Shown piece by piece: positions 40,386 through 51,596 of a stretch of DNA of 64,000 bases (position 1 is the stretch's first letter; every line of letters begins with the position of its first letter). The stretch is taken from assembly GCF_963676685.1 (NCBI RefSeq), contig NC_092346.1, positions 30,269,133 through 30,333,132 of the forward strand. Direction: 5' to 3'. Below the pieces are notes generated by a model. That model searched no databases. It saw only the letters and a program-made list of their open reading frames with translations, and was not told the DNA's origin. This DNA comes from Mytilus edulis. Its lineage: Eukaryota; Mollusca; Bivalvia; Mytilida; Mytilidae. The position numbers and the translations under genes were made by a program.

Positions 40386-40995
40386 TGTTTTGAACTAACT
40401 TTATAATTATTTTATATGTTTATGATGCATTTGCAAGCCAATTGTACACAATTTTACATATATTAATCATAGTTCAATATAACAGCAAAAAAAATAAAAT
40501 AATAACCAAACAAAAATAAATAAAAAGATAATACTGTAGGCAGCGGTGGAATTGCTACTATTAGTTTACTTTACTTGACATACAAGAGCCTTAATTTTTT
40601 TTACAAGATTGTTTTATGTAAATGATTCTTGCAAACAGCCAATATTGAAATCAGTTCAATTATTCTAACTTTGTAGTATGGCTGTTAATGTGGATGATCA
40701 AAATAATATACTGATTTTACTTGCGCCTGAAAAACAAATCAGTTAAAAATAGCAAAGTTGTGTAAAAATTAAGTTTGAGAAAAAAGTTTACAGGATATCA
40801 AATATATCAATAATTTTTTGCTAATTTTGCATTGGTTTTCCTTTATTTTTGCTGAGCATGACACCTAAGACAAAAATAAATAGTCTTACCTTATAATGTA
40901 ATTCCTACAATCTTCACACAACTTTCAAAATTCAACTTTAGATATTCAGGCGTAAAAAAGCAGCAGGCAGATAGATAGCAACGTTCTAATCTGAT
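40386..40995. other. AT-rich gap before the LTR element
   Basis: No ORF or repeat was recognised. Confidence 0.4.
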
Positions 40996-41000
40996 ACAAG

Positions 41001-41165
41001 TGTCGAGAAGACCGCGGGACCGGCAACGTATCGGAAGTCATATTGTATCTAAGGTCGACGTCACACGGCGACGTCTCCTTATCTTCTCTTAGTAACTAGT
41101 AAACATCAAACTACAAAGCTGTTGTGTATTTTATCAGAGTTATATTATAAGATATCGTCCCCACA
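41001..41165 (+). repeat. 5' LTR (165 bp)
   Basis: It begins TGTCGAGAAG and ends ATCGTCCCCACA, and is identical to 43671-43835. Confidence 0.95.
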
Positions 41166-41169
41166 TTTA

Positions 41170-41181
41170 TGGTGCCGTGAC
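41170..41181 (+). other. Primer-binding site
   Basis: TGGTGCCGTGAC lies 4 bp inside the 5' LTR. The TGG matches the complement of a tRNA CCA end. Which tRNA primes it is not determined. Confidence 0.55.
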
Positions 41182-41183
41182 TA

Positions 41184-43427
41184 ATGGAACTACAAAAGCT
41201 TAAATCAAGAAGAACGGGCAATCGTAGTGCCGTTACCAGACTTTTACGAAAATTTGCCGACGCAAAAGAAAGTTCTGAATTCGACAGAGAGGAGCTGTTA
41301 GCCACATACGAAAATCTACAACAGAAGAAGAAGTTACTCGACACACTGAATGAACAAATTGAGAACGCATCGGAAACAGAGGATATAGAGACAGAAATCG
41401 TAGACACAGATGAGTATACTACAAATTTTGTTACTAAACTGAGACATTTTAAGATATTCATAGATAAAACTTCACAACCTATTTCCAATCAACCATCACA
41501 TTCGTCTTATCAAGTTTTAAATGTAGACAGCCCACCGTTCATCCCTACTAGTTCACCCGAAATTGCACAGACAAGTTATGCCGCCCCGTCATTGCCACAG
41601 TCAAATGATGCCGCTCGAATTTTAACAGAGACAAGCCAAATTGCCACATCAATTCCCACGTCAAGCTATACTGTCCCGTCCGCTATATCCAGCAATCACC
41701 GTTTGCCAAAATTAACTTTACCTACATTTAATGGCAATATATTAGAATGGCCGAGCTTTTGGGATTCTTATGAATCGGCAGTTCATTACAACCCAACATT
41801 GACAGATGTTCAAAAGTTTAATTATTTGAAGGCCCAATTAGAAAACGAAGCCGCTCAGACAATTGCCGGTTTTTCTCTAACTAACGCTAACTATGCCGAA
41901 GCCGTAAATGTTCTGATAGAGAGATTTGGACAGACTCATAAAATAACACAAGCACACCTACAAGCACTGCTTGATATTACGCCACCCCGAAATGACCTCA
42001 TAAGCCTGAGAATGTTTTATGACAAAATGGAGAGTTTAGTTAGAGGACTTGAATCGCTTGGACAGACACAGGACTCATACGGTAATTTATTAGTCCCGAT
42101 TATAATCAACAAACTGCCAGGAGAAATTAGAAAGCATCTCGCGCGGGAGCATGGTACGACAAGTTGGCTATTACGAGATCTTAGAAGAAGTATACACAAA
42201 GAGATACAAATCATGGAAGCCGGACAAGTTACACAGACAGAAAGTGATATTTCGTATTCTACCCTTTTTGCCGGTGCTAACTCACAAAGAAAACACAACG
42301 CAAGTACTAGAAATGATAATCAGCATTTAACAGAAAAGCCGTGCATTTTCTGCAAAGATATTCATTCGCCTGCCAACTGCCAGAAAGTACGAGATTTAGA
42401 TGAACGCATCGCTATTGTTAAACGTAACAATTTATGCTTCAACTGCCTCGGTACACATCATATCAAAGAATGTAAATCGAAAAGCTCATGTCGTAACTGT
42501 GGTAAACGACACCACACTAGTTTATGTAATGAAGCTGGACAAACCGCGAACCCCGACCAGAGAAGTGAAAACCGTTTCACTGACACGAAAGATTCCGCTC
42601 ACAGTTGTACGAACGAAAGTACGACATCTACACCGACTGTAGTAAATCTCGTGAAGGATACCGAGATACAAGAAGACTCAACAATATTACACTCGTCAGC
42701 ACAATTTCACTCAAATGTATTGTTGAAAACTGCCGTGGCCCCCGTTTGGTCAGTTCATAATTGCACAGATACGAATATTTTGTTTGATGAAGGCGCTCAA
42801 AGGTCTTTTGTAACGGAGAGTCTTGCGCGAGAATTAAACCTGCAGCGAGAAGGATCCGAAAAGATTCAACTCTCATCATTTGGAGAAACCAACACTAATG
42901 CTAGGCGACTCGATAAAGCCACAGTTTATGTTGAAACTGAAACTGGACATAAAATCCCAATACATGCATTAATCGTTCCAATGATAGCTACGCCGTTACA
43001 GAACCACATTCGTTACATTGACAGGAACAATAACTATTTGAAAGGACTAAAGCTCGCACTTCCAGTTACGCAACAGGATACATTCGAAATTTCACTATTA
43101 ATTGGAGCCGATTTTTATTGGGAAATAGTTGAAGATAAAGTTGTACGCGGAAACGGACCCACCGCAGTCAAATCGAAATTAGGGTACTTACTTTCTGGAC
43201 CGTTAAATTCAGAAAAATCACAGCTATCAACAGTGTCAAGTATTTCCAATGTACTTATTTCACATCAAACAGAGGAACACAACTTAGAAGCGTTTAGGAA
43301 GATTGAAGCTCGAGAAGTAGAATTTCAACAAGTACACGACGACAAAGAGAACTATATAAGAACTTCAATTGAGTTTCGCGACAACCAAGATTATGCAAAG
43401 TTACCATGGAAACACGACAACGATTAA
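41184..43427 (+). CDS. BEL/Pao Gag-protease polyprotein, truncated before RT
   Basis: A 747-residue protein. Residues 1-95 are a charged helical start. About 178-330 form the Gag region of BEL/Pao elements (DUF1759-like: LPKLTLPTFNG, W..FWDSYESAV, YLKAQL). Zinc knuckles follow at C387/C390, C418-C430 and C436-C448. About 510-670 is a retropepsin-like domain (DUF1758-like) with the active-site block LFDEGAQRSF around D535. The residue after the Asp is Glu rather than the usual Ser or Thr. The ORF stops at residue 747 right after LPWK, where the link to reverse transcriptase begins in full elements. The missing RT-RNase H-integrase part thus looks like one clean internal deletion. The protein may still make particles and a protease. 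Confidence 0.9.
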   Translation: MELQKLKSRRTGNRSAVTRLLRKFADAKESSEFDREELLATYENLQQKKKLLDTLNEQIENASETEDIETEIVDTDEYTTNFVTKLRHFKIFIDKTSQPISNQPSHSSYQVLNVDSPPFIPTSSPEIAQTSYAAPSLPQSNDAARILTETSQIATSIPTSSYTVPSAISSNHRLPKLTLPTFNGNILEWPSFWDSYESAVHYNPTLTDVQKFNYLKAQLENEAAQTIAGFSLTNANYAEAVNVLIERFGQTHKITQAHLQALLDITPPRNDLISLRMFYDKMESLVRGLESLGQTQDSYGNLLVPIIINKLPGEIRKHLAREHGTTSWLLRDLRRSIHKEIQIMEAGQVTQTESDISYSTLFAGANSQRKHNASTRNDNQHLTEKPCIFCKDIHSPANCQKVRDLDERIAIVKRNNLCFNCLGTHHIKECKSKSSCRNCGKRHHTSLCNEAGQTANPDQRSENRFTDTKDSAHSCTNESTTSTPTVVNLVKDTEIQEDSTILHSSAQFHSNVLLKTAVAPVWSVHNCTDTNILFDEGAQRSFVTESLARELNLQREGSEKIQLSSFGETNTNARRLDKATVYVETETGHKIPIHALIVPMIATPLQNHIRYIDRNNNYLKGLKLALPVTQQDTFEISLLIGADFYWEIVEDKVVRGNGPTAVKSKLGYLLSGPLNSEKSQLSTVSSISNVLISHQTEEHNLEAFRKIEAREVEFQQVHDDKENYIRTSIEFRDNQDYAKLPWKHDND

Positions 43428-43670
43428 AGAGAACATTAAACTTGTTTTATGGACTTTTGAAATAAAGTGATCAAGCATATTTATTTAAAAATGTGTTAAG
43501 CGATGAATATGGACTGTAATGCGAATTTGTTTTATGAACTACGTTAGTTCAACTGTGAAAGAACTGTGAATTTTTTATTTTCAAAGACTTTAATCTTAAT
43601 TTAATGTTATTCATATATTGTATTTCAATTTTCTTTTCTACGTAAAGTAAATTTTTTGAGGCCCCGAGAA

Positions 43671-43835
43671 TGTCGAGAAGACCGCGGGACCGGCAACGTA
43701 TCGGAAGTCATATTGTATCTAAGGTCGACGTCACACGGCGACGTCTCCTTATCTTCTCTTAGTAACTAGTAAACATCAAACTACAAAGCTGTTGTGTATT
43801 TTATCAGAGTTATATTATAAGATATCGTCCCCACA
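43671..43835 (+). repeat. 3' LTR (165 bp)
   Basis: Identical to 41001-41165. It is preceded by GAGGCCCCGAGAA, the best candidate for the second-strand primer tract although it is not a clean purine run. Confidence 0.95.
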
Positions 43836-44014
43836 ACAAGGTTGCCAGAGAGGTTTATGACGTGTTGACGTTAGATATCATGTGGGAACGTTTGCGTTAA
43901 CTGATTGGTGCTGCATAACTGATTTTTATAGTTTTTTTTCTTCTACATTTAAAACATTTCTAATAGCCAAATCCCATTCCGTGTCAGCTGTTTCAATATA
44001 TATATAAACATGTT

Positions 44015-44250
44015 ATTTATAAAATTGAGAAAGGAAATGGTGAATGTGTCAAAGCGACAACAACCCGACCATAGAGCAGACAACAGCCGAAGGCCACAAT
44101 AGGTCTTCAATGTAGCGAGAAGTTCCCGCACCCGTAGGTGTTATTCAGCTGGCCCCTAAAAAATATGTATACTAGTACAGTGATAATGGACGTCATACTA
44201 AACTCCGAATTATACACAAGAAACTGAAATTAAAAATCATACAAGACAGG
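44015..44250 (+). repeat. Family A repeat copy
   Basis: The text 'gagaaaggaaatggtgaatg', 'caacaacccgacc', 'ggtcttcaatgtagcg' and 'ggacgtcatactaaactcc' matches 40078-40300. Family A copies thus flank both sides of the LTR element by chance or shared insertion preference. Confidence 0.65.
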
Positions 44251-45255
44251 AGGATTTTAAAAACTTGATAATCACAAAAATAAATGGTTTGTTCTGTGGT
44301 AGTTTGAAAATAAATTACCTGACTTGCTATGTATTGAAAATAAATAAATCAGCAGGTCTAATCTAAAGTATGAGATGGCACCAGATTCTTCATAAATTCA
44401 TCTTTTTTCCCAAAAAAAATCGGGAAACACTTCCCAAATTTTTTAATAACAAAAGTATAAATATTATATAAATATACTTGAAATGTCTGAAAATTGGTTT
44501 CATTTAACTTGAGGTATATTGTCTTAGGAAACCTTACCCCACTTTTATTTTAACAGGGCCGTAACTATATGTAGGAAATTTCAAAACCAAATGCTTGTCT
44601 CCATATCAAATTTATTGTGTTCACGGACTTGCAAGACGAAAGTTCTGTTTTCCCTCAGACTTATAGCCCTGATTTTTCGGGATCAATGTTTCTAATTTAT
44701 TTGTCTTTTGTTCATCGATTGCCCTTCTGTATTCTGTTAGTGTTGCATTCCTTTTGTAATCTAGTAATTTTGTTATGAACTTGAATCTATGATCATGAGT
44801 TTACCATTTTTGCTTTATCATGCACATTGGTCTTTTGATGTTGTTCCTAGAAACTTCAGTCTTACACAGAATTTATACATTTTGCTTTGAGACCAAAAAA
44901 TTATTAAAACAAACCTTCATTTTCAGATTATGAAAGGGTCTTCGGAACACCCAGAAAGGATGATTTTGCATCATTTGTTCTATAGCTTCTTGGGCCTTCA
45001 GTGACTCCAAAACCCTTTTAAAAAAAAATTTCCTCGCTCCGCTCGGCGTAGTATGTTTGCCAATACATTTTAAAAGTGCCTAGTTATAACAAAACTTTAA
45101 TACTATGTATGTATGCAATACATGTATATGAAGCTGGAAATTTAAAAGATTCATTTGTGCAAAGGGGGATGGTTAATCTAATTAAATGGTACATGACTTA
45201 ACTATACTATATATATTATTTATAATAAACAAATCATTTAAAAATTGTGTTATAG
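44251..45255. other. Intergenic, nothing recognised
   Basis: AT-rich with scattered homopolymers and no supportable gene. 'Cctcgctccgctcggcg' near 45032 resembles other dispersed repeat scraps. Confidence 0.4.
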
Positions 45256-45261
45256 AATATC

Positions 45262-48200
45262 AACTAGAAGCTCTCAAGAGCCTATGTCGCTCACCTTGGT
45301 CTATGTGCATATTAAAAAATTGACACGGATAAATTCATGACATAATTGTGTTTTGGTGATGGTGATGTGTTTGTAGATCTTACTTTACTGAACATTCTTG
45401 TTGCTACAATTATCTCTATCTATAATGAACTTGGCCCAGTAATTACAGTGGAAAATATTTTCTAAAAATTTACAAAAATTTATGAAAAATGCTAAAAATT
45501 AACTATAAAAGGCAATAACTCCTTAAGGGGTCAATTGACTATTTTGGTCATGAAACTTATTTGTAGATCTTGTTTTGCTGAACATTATTGCTGTTTACAG
45601 GTTATCTCTATTTATAATAGTATTCAAGATAATAACCAAAAACAGCAAAATTTCCTTAAAATTACCAATTTAGGGGCAGCAAACCAACAACGGGTTGTCC
45701 GATTCATCTGAAAATTTAAGGCCAGATACATCTTGACCTAAAAAACAATTTTACCCTCATCAGATTTGGTCTAAATGCTTTGGTTTTTGAGTTATAAGCC
45801 AATAACTGCATTTTACCCCTATGTTCTATTTTTAGCCATGGCGGCCATCTTGGTTGGTTGGCCAGGTCATCGGACACATTTTTTAAACTAGATACCCCAA
45901 TGATGATTGTGGACAAGTTTGGATTAATTTGTCCCAGTAGTTTCAGAGGAGAAGATTTTTGTAAAAGATTAGTAAGATTTACGAAAAATGGTTCAAAATT
46001 GACTATAAAGGGCAATAACTCCTAAAGGGGTCAACTGACCATTTCGGTCATGTTGACTTATTTGTAAATCTTACTTTGTTGAACATTTTTGCTGTTTACA
46101 GTTTATCTCTATCTATAATAATATTCAAGATAATAACCAAAAACAGTAAAATTTCCATAAAATTACCAATTCAGGGGCAGCAACCCAACAACGGGTTGTC
46201 CGATTCATCTGAAAATTTCAGGGCAGATAGATCTTGACCTGATGAACGATTTAACCTCGTTAGATTTGCTCTAAATGCTTTGTTTTTGAGTTATAAGCCA
46301 AAAACTGCATTTTACCCCTATGTTCTATTTTTAGCCATGGCGGCCATCTTGGTTGGTTGGCCAGGTCATCGGACACATTTTTTAAACTAGATACCCCAAT
46401 GATGATTGTGGACAAGTTTGGATTAATTTGTCCCAGTAGTTTCAGAGGAGAAGATTTTTGTAAAAGATTAGTAAGATTTACGAAAAATGGTTCAAAATTG
46501 ACTATAAAGGGCAATAACTCCTAAAGGGGTCAACTGACCATTTCGGTCATGTTGACTTATTTGTAAATCTTACTTTGCTGAACATTTTTGCTGTTTACAG
46601 TTTATCTCTATCTATAACAATATTCAAGATAATAACCAAAAACAGTAAAATTTCCATAAAATTACCAATTCAGGGGCAGCAACCCAACAACGGGTTGTCC
46701 GATTCATCTGAAAATTTCAGGGCAGATAGATCTTGACCTGATGAATGATTTAACCTCGTTAGATTTGCTCTAAATGCTTTGTTTTTGAGTTATAAGCCAA
46801 AAACTGCATTTTACCCCTATGTTCTATTTTTAGCCATGGCGGCCATCTTGGTTGGTTGGCCAGGTCATCGGACACATTTTTTAAACTAGATACCCCAATG
46901 ATGATTTTGGACAAGTTTGGATTAATTTGTCCTAGTAGTTTCAGAGGAGAAGATTTTTGTAAAAGATTAGTAAGATTTACGAAAAATGGTTCAAAATTGA
47001 CTATAAAGGGCAATAACTCCTAAAGGGGTCAACTGACCATTTCGGTCATGTTGACTTATTTGTAAATCTTACTTTGCTGAACATTTTTGCTGTTTACAGT
47101 TTATCTCTACCTATAATAATATTCAAGATAATGACCAACCAGATGCTCCGCAGGGCGTAGCTTTATACGACCGCAGAGGTTGAACCCTGAACGGTTGGGG
47201 CAAGTATGGACACAACATTCAAGCTGGATTCAGCTCTAAATTTGGATTGTGATTAAATAGTTGACACAGCATAGGTTTCTGACACAGAATGAATGTGTTC
47301 TAATGAACTTAAAATTTTTGTTTTCTCTTAGAGCAATTCACTATGCTGTTGAATATTAATCCTCTCAAAAAAATGTTTGAAGAAATTTTCTTTTTTATTT
47401 ATGAAATTTCAAATGAGAAAAATTGAACCCAATTTTTTTAATCACATCCCCCTTTCCCTTATTCCAAAACTAATCTCAATTAAAATTTCAAATGGAGTTT
47501 GCAACAATAACTACTCATTTAAATACATCATAAAATATTAAGATGTAAAAAAAACTGCTTGTTATCACTGAATGGTAAAGATTATTTTAATTTATCAGTT
47601 GGTAGTAAAAAGTGAATATACATTGTATATTGTATATAACAAAGATTTAAGTTGATTCTGGACAAAGAAAGATAACTCCAATTAAAAAAAAATCTTGCTA
47701 TTGCACAATATTTTGCAATTAGATATTTCTTGCTTACTATTCTGGACAAAGAAAGATAACTCTAATTAAAAAAAAATTTGCTATTTCACAATATTGTGCA
47801 ATTAGATATTTCTTGCCATTGCGCAATACTGTGCAATTGAAAAGACTTGCTATTGCACAATACTTAATATAATAATTTTAGATCCTGATTTGGACCAACT
47901 TGAAAACTGGGCCCATAATAAAAAATCTAAGTACATTTTTGGATTCAGCATATCAAAGAACCCCAAGATTTCAATTTTTGTTAAAATCAGACTAAGTTTA
48001 ATTTTGGACCCTTTGGACTTTAGTGTAGACCAATTTGAAAACAGGACCAAAAATGAAGAATCTACATACACAGTTAGATTTGGTATATCAAAGAACCCCA
48101 TTTATTCAATTTTTGATGAAATCAAACTAAGTTTAATTTTGGACCCCGATTTGGACCAACTTGAAAACTGGGCCAATAATCAAGAATCTAAGTACATTTT

Positions 48201-49272
48201 TAGATTCAGCATATCAACGAACCTAACTGATTCATTTTTTGTCAAAATCAAACTAAGTTTAATTTTGGACCCTTTGGACCTTAATGTAGACCAATTTGAA
48301 AACGGGACCAAAAGTTAAGAATCTACATACACAGTCATGACAGTTAGATTCGGCATATCAAAGAACCCCAATTATTCAATTTTGATGAAATCAAACAAAG
48401 TTCAATTTTGGACCCTTTGGGCCCCTTATTCTGTTGGGACCAACACTCCCAAAATCAATACCAACCTTCCTTTTATGGTCATAAACCTTGTGTTTAAATT
48501 TCATAGATTTCTATTTACTTATACTAACGTTATGGTGCGAAAACCAAGAAAAATGCTTATTTGGGTCCCTTTTTGGCCCCTAATTCCTAAACTGTTGGGA
48601 CCTAAACTCCCAAAATCAATACCAACCTTCCTTTTGTAGTCATTAACATTTTGTTTAAATGTCATTGATTTCTATTTACTTAAACTAAAGTTATAGTGCG
48701 AAAACCAAGAAAATGCTTATTTGGGCCCTTTTTGGCCCCTAATTCCTAAAATGTTGGGACCAAAACTCCCAAAATCAATACCAACCTTCCTTTTGTGGTC
48801 ATAAACCTTGTGTTAAAATTTCATAGATTTCCATTCACTTTTACTAAAGTTAGAGTGCGAAAACTTAAAGTATTCGGACGACGACGACGACGACGCAGCC
48901 AACGTGATAGCAATATACGACGAAAAATTTTGCGGTCGTATAAAAACAGTAAAATTTCCATAAAATTACCAATTCAGGGGCAGCAACCCAACAACGGGTT
49001 GTCCGATTCATCTGAAAATTTCAGGGCAGATAGATCTTGACCTGATGAAGATTTAGCCCCCTGGTGGCCATCTTGGTTGGTTGACCGGGTCACTGGACAC
49101 ATTTTTTAAACTAGATACCCCAATGATGATTGTGGCCAAGTTTGGTAAAATTTGGCCCAGTAGTTTCAGAGGAGAACATTTTTGTAAAAGCTAACGACGG
49201 ACGACGACGACGGATGACGGATGCCAAGTGATGAGAAAAACTCACTTGGCCCTGTGGGCCAGGTGAGCTAAA
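45262..49272 (+). repeat. Family D element with 499-bp internal tandem repeat
   Basis: The left end has 'gagcctatgtcgctcacctt'. The right end has CACTTGGCCCTGTGG and 'ccaggtgagcta', so GCTCACCT and AGGTGAGC are inverted near the termini. A hairpin CCAAGTGA...TCACTTGG sits at 49210-49248. The interior is a tandem of a ~499-bp unit, with GGCAATAACTCC at 45511, 46011, 46510 and 47009. The minus-strand ORFs in each unit are repeats of one another and show no family. The fourth unit is split by another element (47139-48944). Fragments of the family occur at 24628 and 53040. Confidence 0.7.
47139..48944 (+). mobile_element. Nested element with 'cggtcgtata' inverted ends
   Basis: It starts 'ccagatgctccgcaggg', then TTTATACGACCGCA (47163-47176). 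It ends TGCGGTCGTATAAA (48931-48944), so the subterminal ends are inverted repeats. The host sequence (GATAATGACCAA at left, AACAGTAAAATTTCC at right) is continuous in other family D units, which proves insertion. Inside are a ~260-bp doubled block (ORF words DQLENWA and SKNP), a ~155-bp unit repeated three times at 48420-48850 ('ttgggaccaaaactccc') and a GAC run at 48876. No transposase is seen, so it is probably non-autonomous. Confidence 0.7.
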
Positions 49273-51130
49273 AACCCCATTAACTGTTAACTGACATCGA
49301 AGACATTCTTTAATGTTCCAAGAATAAAAGTGAGTTTATATAGTATGTCATGTTGCAATTTTTCCACAAATCTTCTGCTCATTATGGTTAATTGTTAATG
49401 TTATCTCGATTGTGGTTTCTTTTGAAACTCAAGACATTAATCAGTATTTTTTTATAAATGAGATTTATGGTCTGTTCCATACAACAGAATCATATTGCAG
49501 TCACCATGTAGTATGGCATGATTGCTAATGTAATAACTTCACCACCACAGACCAAATGAAGTACGCAACTATAGCTCATCATACAGCCTTTAACAATTGA
49601 GTTTTAAGGATGTTTGCTGCTCAGTTTCAAAATTAATAACTTTCCATAAAACTAGTATATATTGACAGGGGGTTAATATAGGAATCAAAAAAGCAAAAAA
49701 AATATAGGGGTCAATGTGCCTGTTTTCGAGATATTAGCCATTGGAATTTTGGTGGGAAAATATTCTCTCTAGATTTTTCATAGCTTTATCATTGACCAGT
49801 TAAAGTTCTCAGAAACTATTTAAAAATAAATAAGATTTTATAAGACTTTTACAAATGGCTTATAATTATACATGTAAAAGATTTATAAAAAGAAAAATGG
49901 GGGTTCATGGGCAAAATTTTCTAAGGCATTCAAATTGATAAAACCAGAGGATTTCGAAAATCTGACAAAAGTTCCAAAACATGACAAGCAAACATCTTTA
50001 AGGAGGTTATTCCATAAAAGAAATGAGAATATTCAAAAATATAAACCAAGATATTGTGAAATAGACAACTCAATCCCCATAAGAAATAGATGTAGAAATA
50101 AACAATAGACAGAAAATTAAGATTCAGCAATACGCAAACCGTAACAAATGGTGAACATAGGTTACCCAGAAGGGTAAGTAGATTCTGCTGAGCATGTATT
50201 ACCTGCTATATTGTTCTATGCATTGAAAACTTAATCCATGCAACATTTCTTGATTTTAATTTTAAGAAATATAGTTGGAGTTTCAAGATTGCTTGCATAA
50301 ACTTTGAAATATGTTGGCTTTTAAATTTTGATTACTGTAAATTCAAAAATTTATTATTGCGATTTTGTCATTTTAGACTAAAATATAATTTAAATTTTGC
50401 AATATTGAGAAAAATCCTGTTCAAAATAAGTTTAAATTAGTTCGATCATGAACCTGTCACATTTTTTGCAATAATAAAACATCACTTTAATTTCTGTATT
50501 TACAGTAATTAACCAAGAAAAATCTATGTAAAGCATGTTGACATTAATAACAAGATGTATATTATATAACAATATATTTTCAAATAATTCAATAGCACAC
50601 TCAGTAAATATATATGTTATTCAGGGCATGGGATTAAAATAATTGTTTTCACATTTGAGCAGAGCTACAATGTTGCCTGACTTTAAGTGGTATTCCAAAG
50701 CATATTTAATTCATAACTAATTTGTGATTTTCTAATGAATATTCAATCATTGTCAAAGTATGAAAAAATCCATCAATGGTATCATGATATAATAAAACTT
50801 ATCTATACTAATTTGATGCTTAAGCTGATAAAAAGCAGTTGATTCACTTCTTTCCTCGTTTTCAATAATTGAAATATATTTTTTCAGTAATGGTTTGTCC
50901 CTGTGTAACACTTACCGGTAAATACATTTAAATGCATCAGATTTGTATGATTTTGTCCACATCTGTTTAAAAAATTAAATTTGATAAATACATAATTTCA
51001 TAACCATTTATAAAAACAGCATAGCTATGTCTCACATTCTGACAAATTTGCAAGAAGCTTAACAAAAACAAATGAAATCATTTGCATCAATGTAACAGTA
51101 TCTTTTCATTCAAAATATTCCATATACCAG
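49273..51130. other. Intergenic, no gene supported
   Basis: AT-rich. A family B-like scrap ('catgtagtatggcatgatt') is at about 49505-49600. This is the 3' flank of the ZNRD2-like gene. Confidence 0.4.
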
Positions 51131-51132
51131 TA

Positions 51133-51138
51133 TTTATT
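51133..51138 (-). terminator. Polyadenylation signal AATAAA (minus strand)
   Basis: It lies 52 bp after the stop codon of the ZNRD2-like gene, read on the minus strand. Confidence 0.5.
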
Positions 51139-51189
51139 CATGAAAACATCACAATTTCATGTTGAAAGCAATCTTAAGGGGTATTCAGT

Positions 51190-51596
51190 CTATTCATCGG
51201 TAAATTTAATAGTTTGTAATGATGAAAAAGCATCTGCTGCTGATTTGATCAGATTACAAATTTGTATGCTATAGTCCACATTTGATGATGACTGCAGTTG
51301 CTGTGTCGCCCATTCTATTTTGTGTCGTAAAACATCCTCTGTATAGGATAAGGTATTTGTACACTGCAATCGGCTAGGTGTTCTTGTCACTGTCGGCTGT
51401 GAGGACATAGCAGCGGTATTTCTTAACGATGGAGATGATGGCATTGTTGCAGCATTTCCAAACCGTGATGAGGAAGGCATTCCAGCGGTTGCAGAGGAAG
51501 ACATTGTAGCAGTATTTGCTAACATTTCTGACATTGCACCTGCATTTGCTAACATATCAGAGGATGATGACATTTTTACTGCTGTTGGTGTATTAT
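51190..51596 (-). CDS. ZNRD2: ZNRD2-like exon E (C-terminal)
   Basis: The acceptor is TTATTTCAG, in phase 1, stop TAG at 51190-51192. The first ~80 residues are a low-complexity Met/Ser/Ala stretch with repeats of MLANA/T and MSSS. The last ~55 carry the conserved helical tail. Confidence 0.8.

Larger units (their letters stand above)
41001..43835 (+). mobile_element. Non-autonomous BEL/Pao LTR retrotransposon, intact ends
   Basis: The 2,835-bp element is bounded by 165-bp LTRs that are identical over their full length (TG...CA ends). It is flanked by the 5-bp direct repeat ACAAG (40996-41000 and 43836-43840), as expected for this superfamily. A primer-binding-like site lies 4 bp after the left LTR. 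The interior (2,505 bp) holds one Gag-protease ORF and no reverse transcriptase, RNase H or integrase. It must therefore have moved with enzymes supplied by a full-length relative. Identical LTRs mean a recent insertion. Confidence 0.93.

Noticed and set aside
45716-47013. Three similar 84-99 codon minus-strand ORFs
   Set aside because: They occur once per 499-bp tandem unit of family D with no recognisable domain. The likeness reflects DNA duplication.
47890-48318. 142-codon ORF with DQLENWA repeats
   Set aside because: It lies within the nested element's internal tandem repeat. The frame breaks in the adjoining unit and no protein family is recognised.
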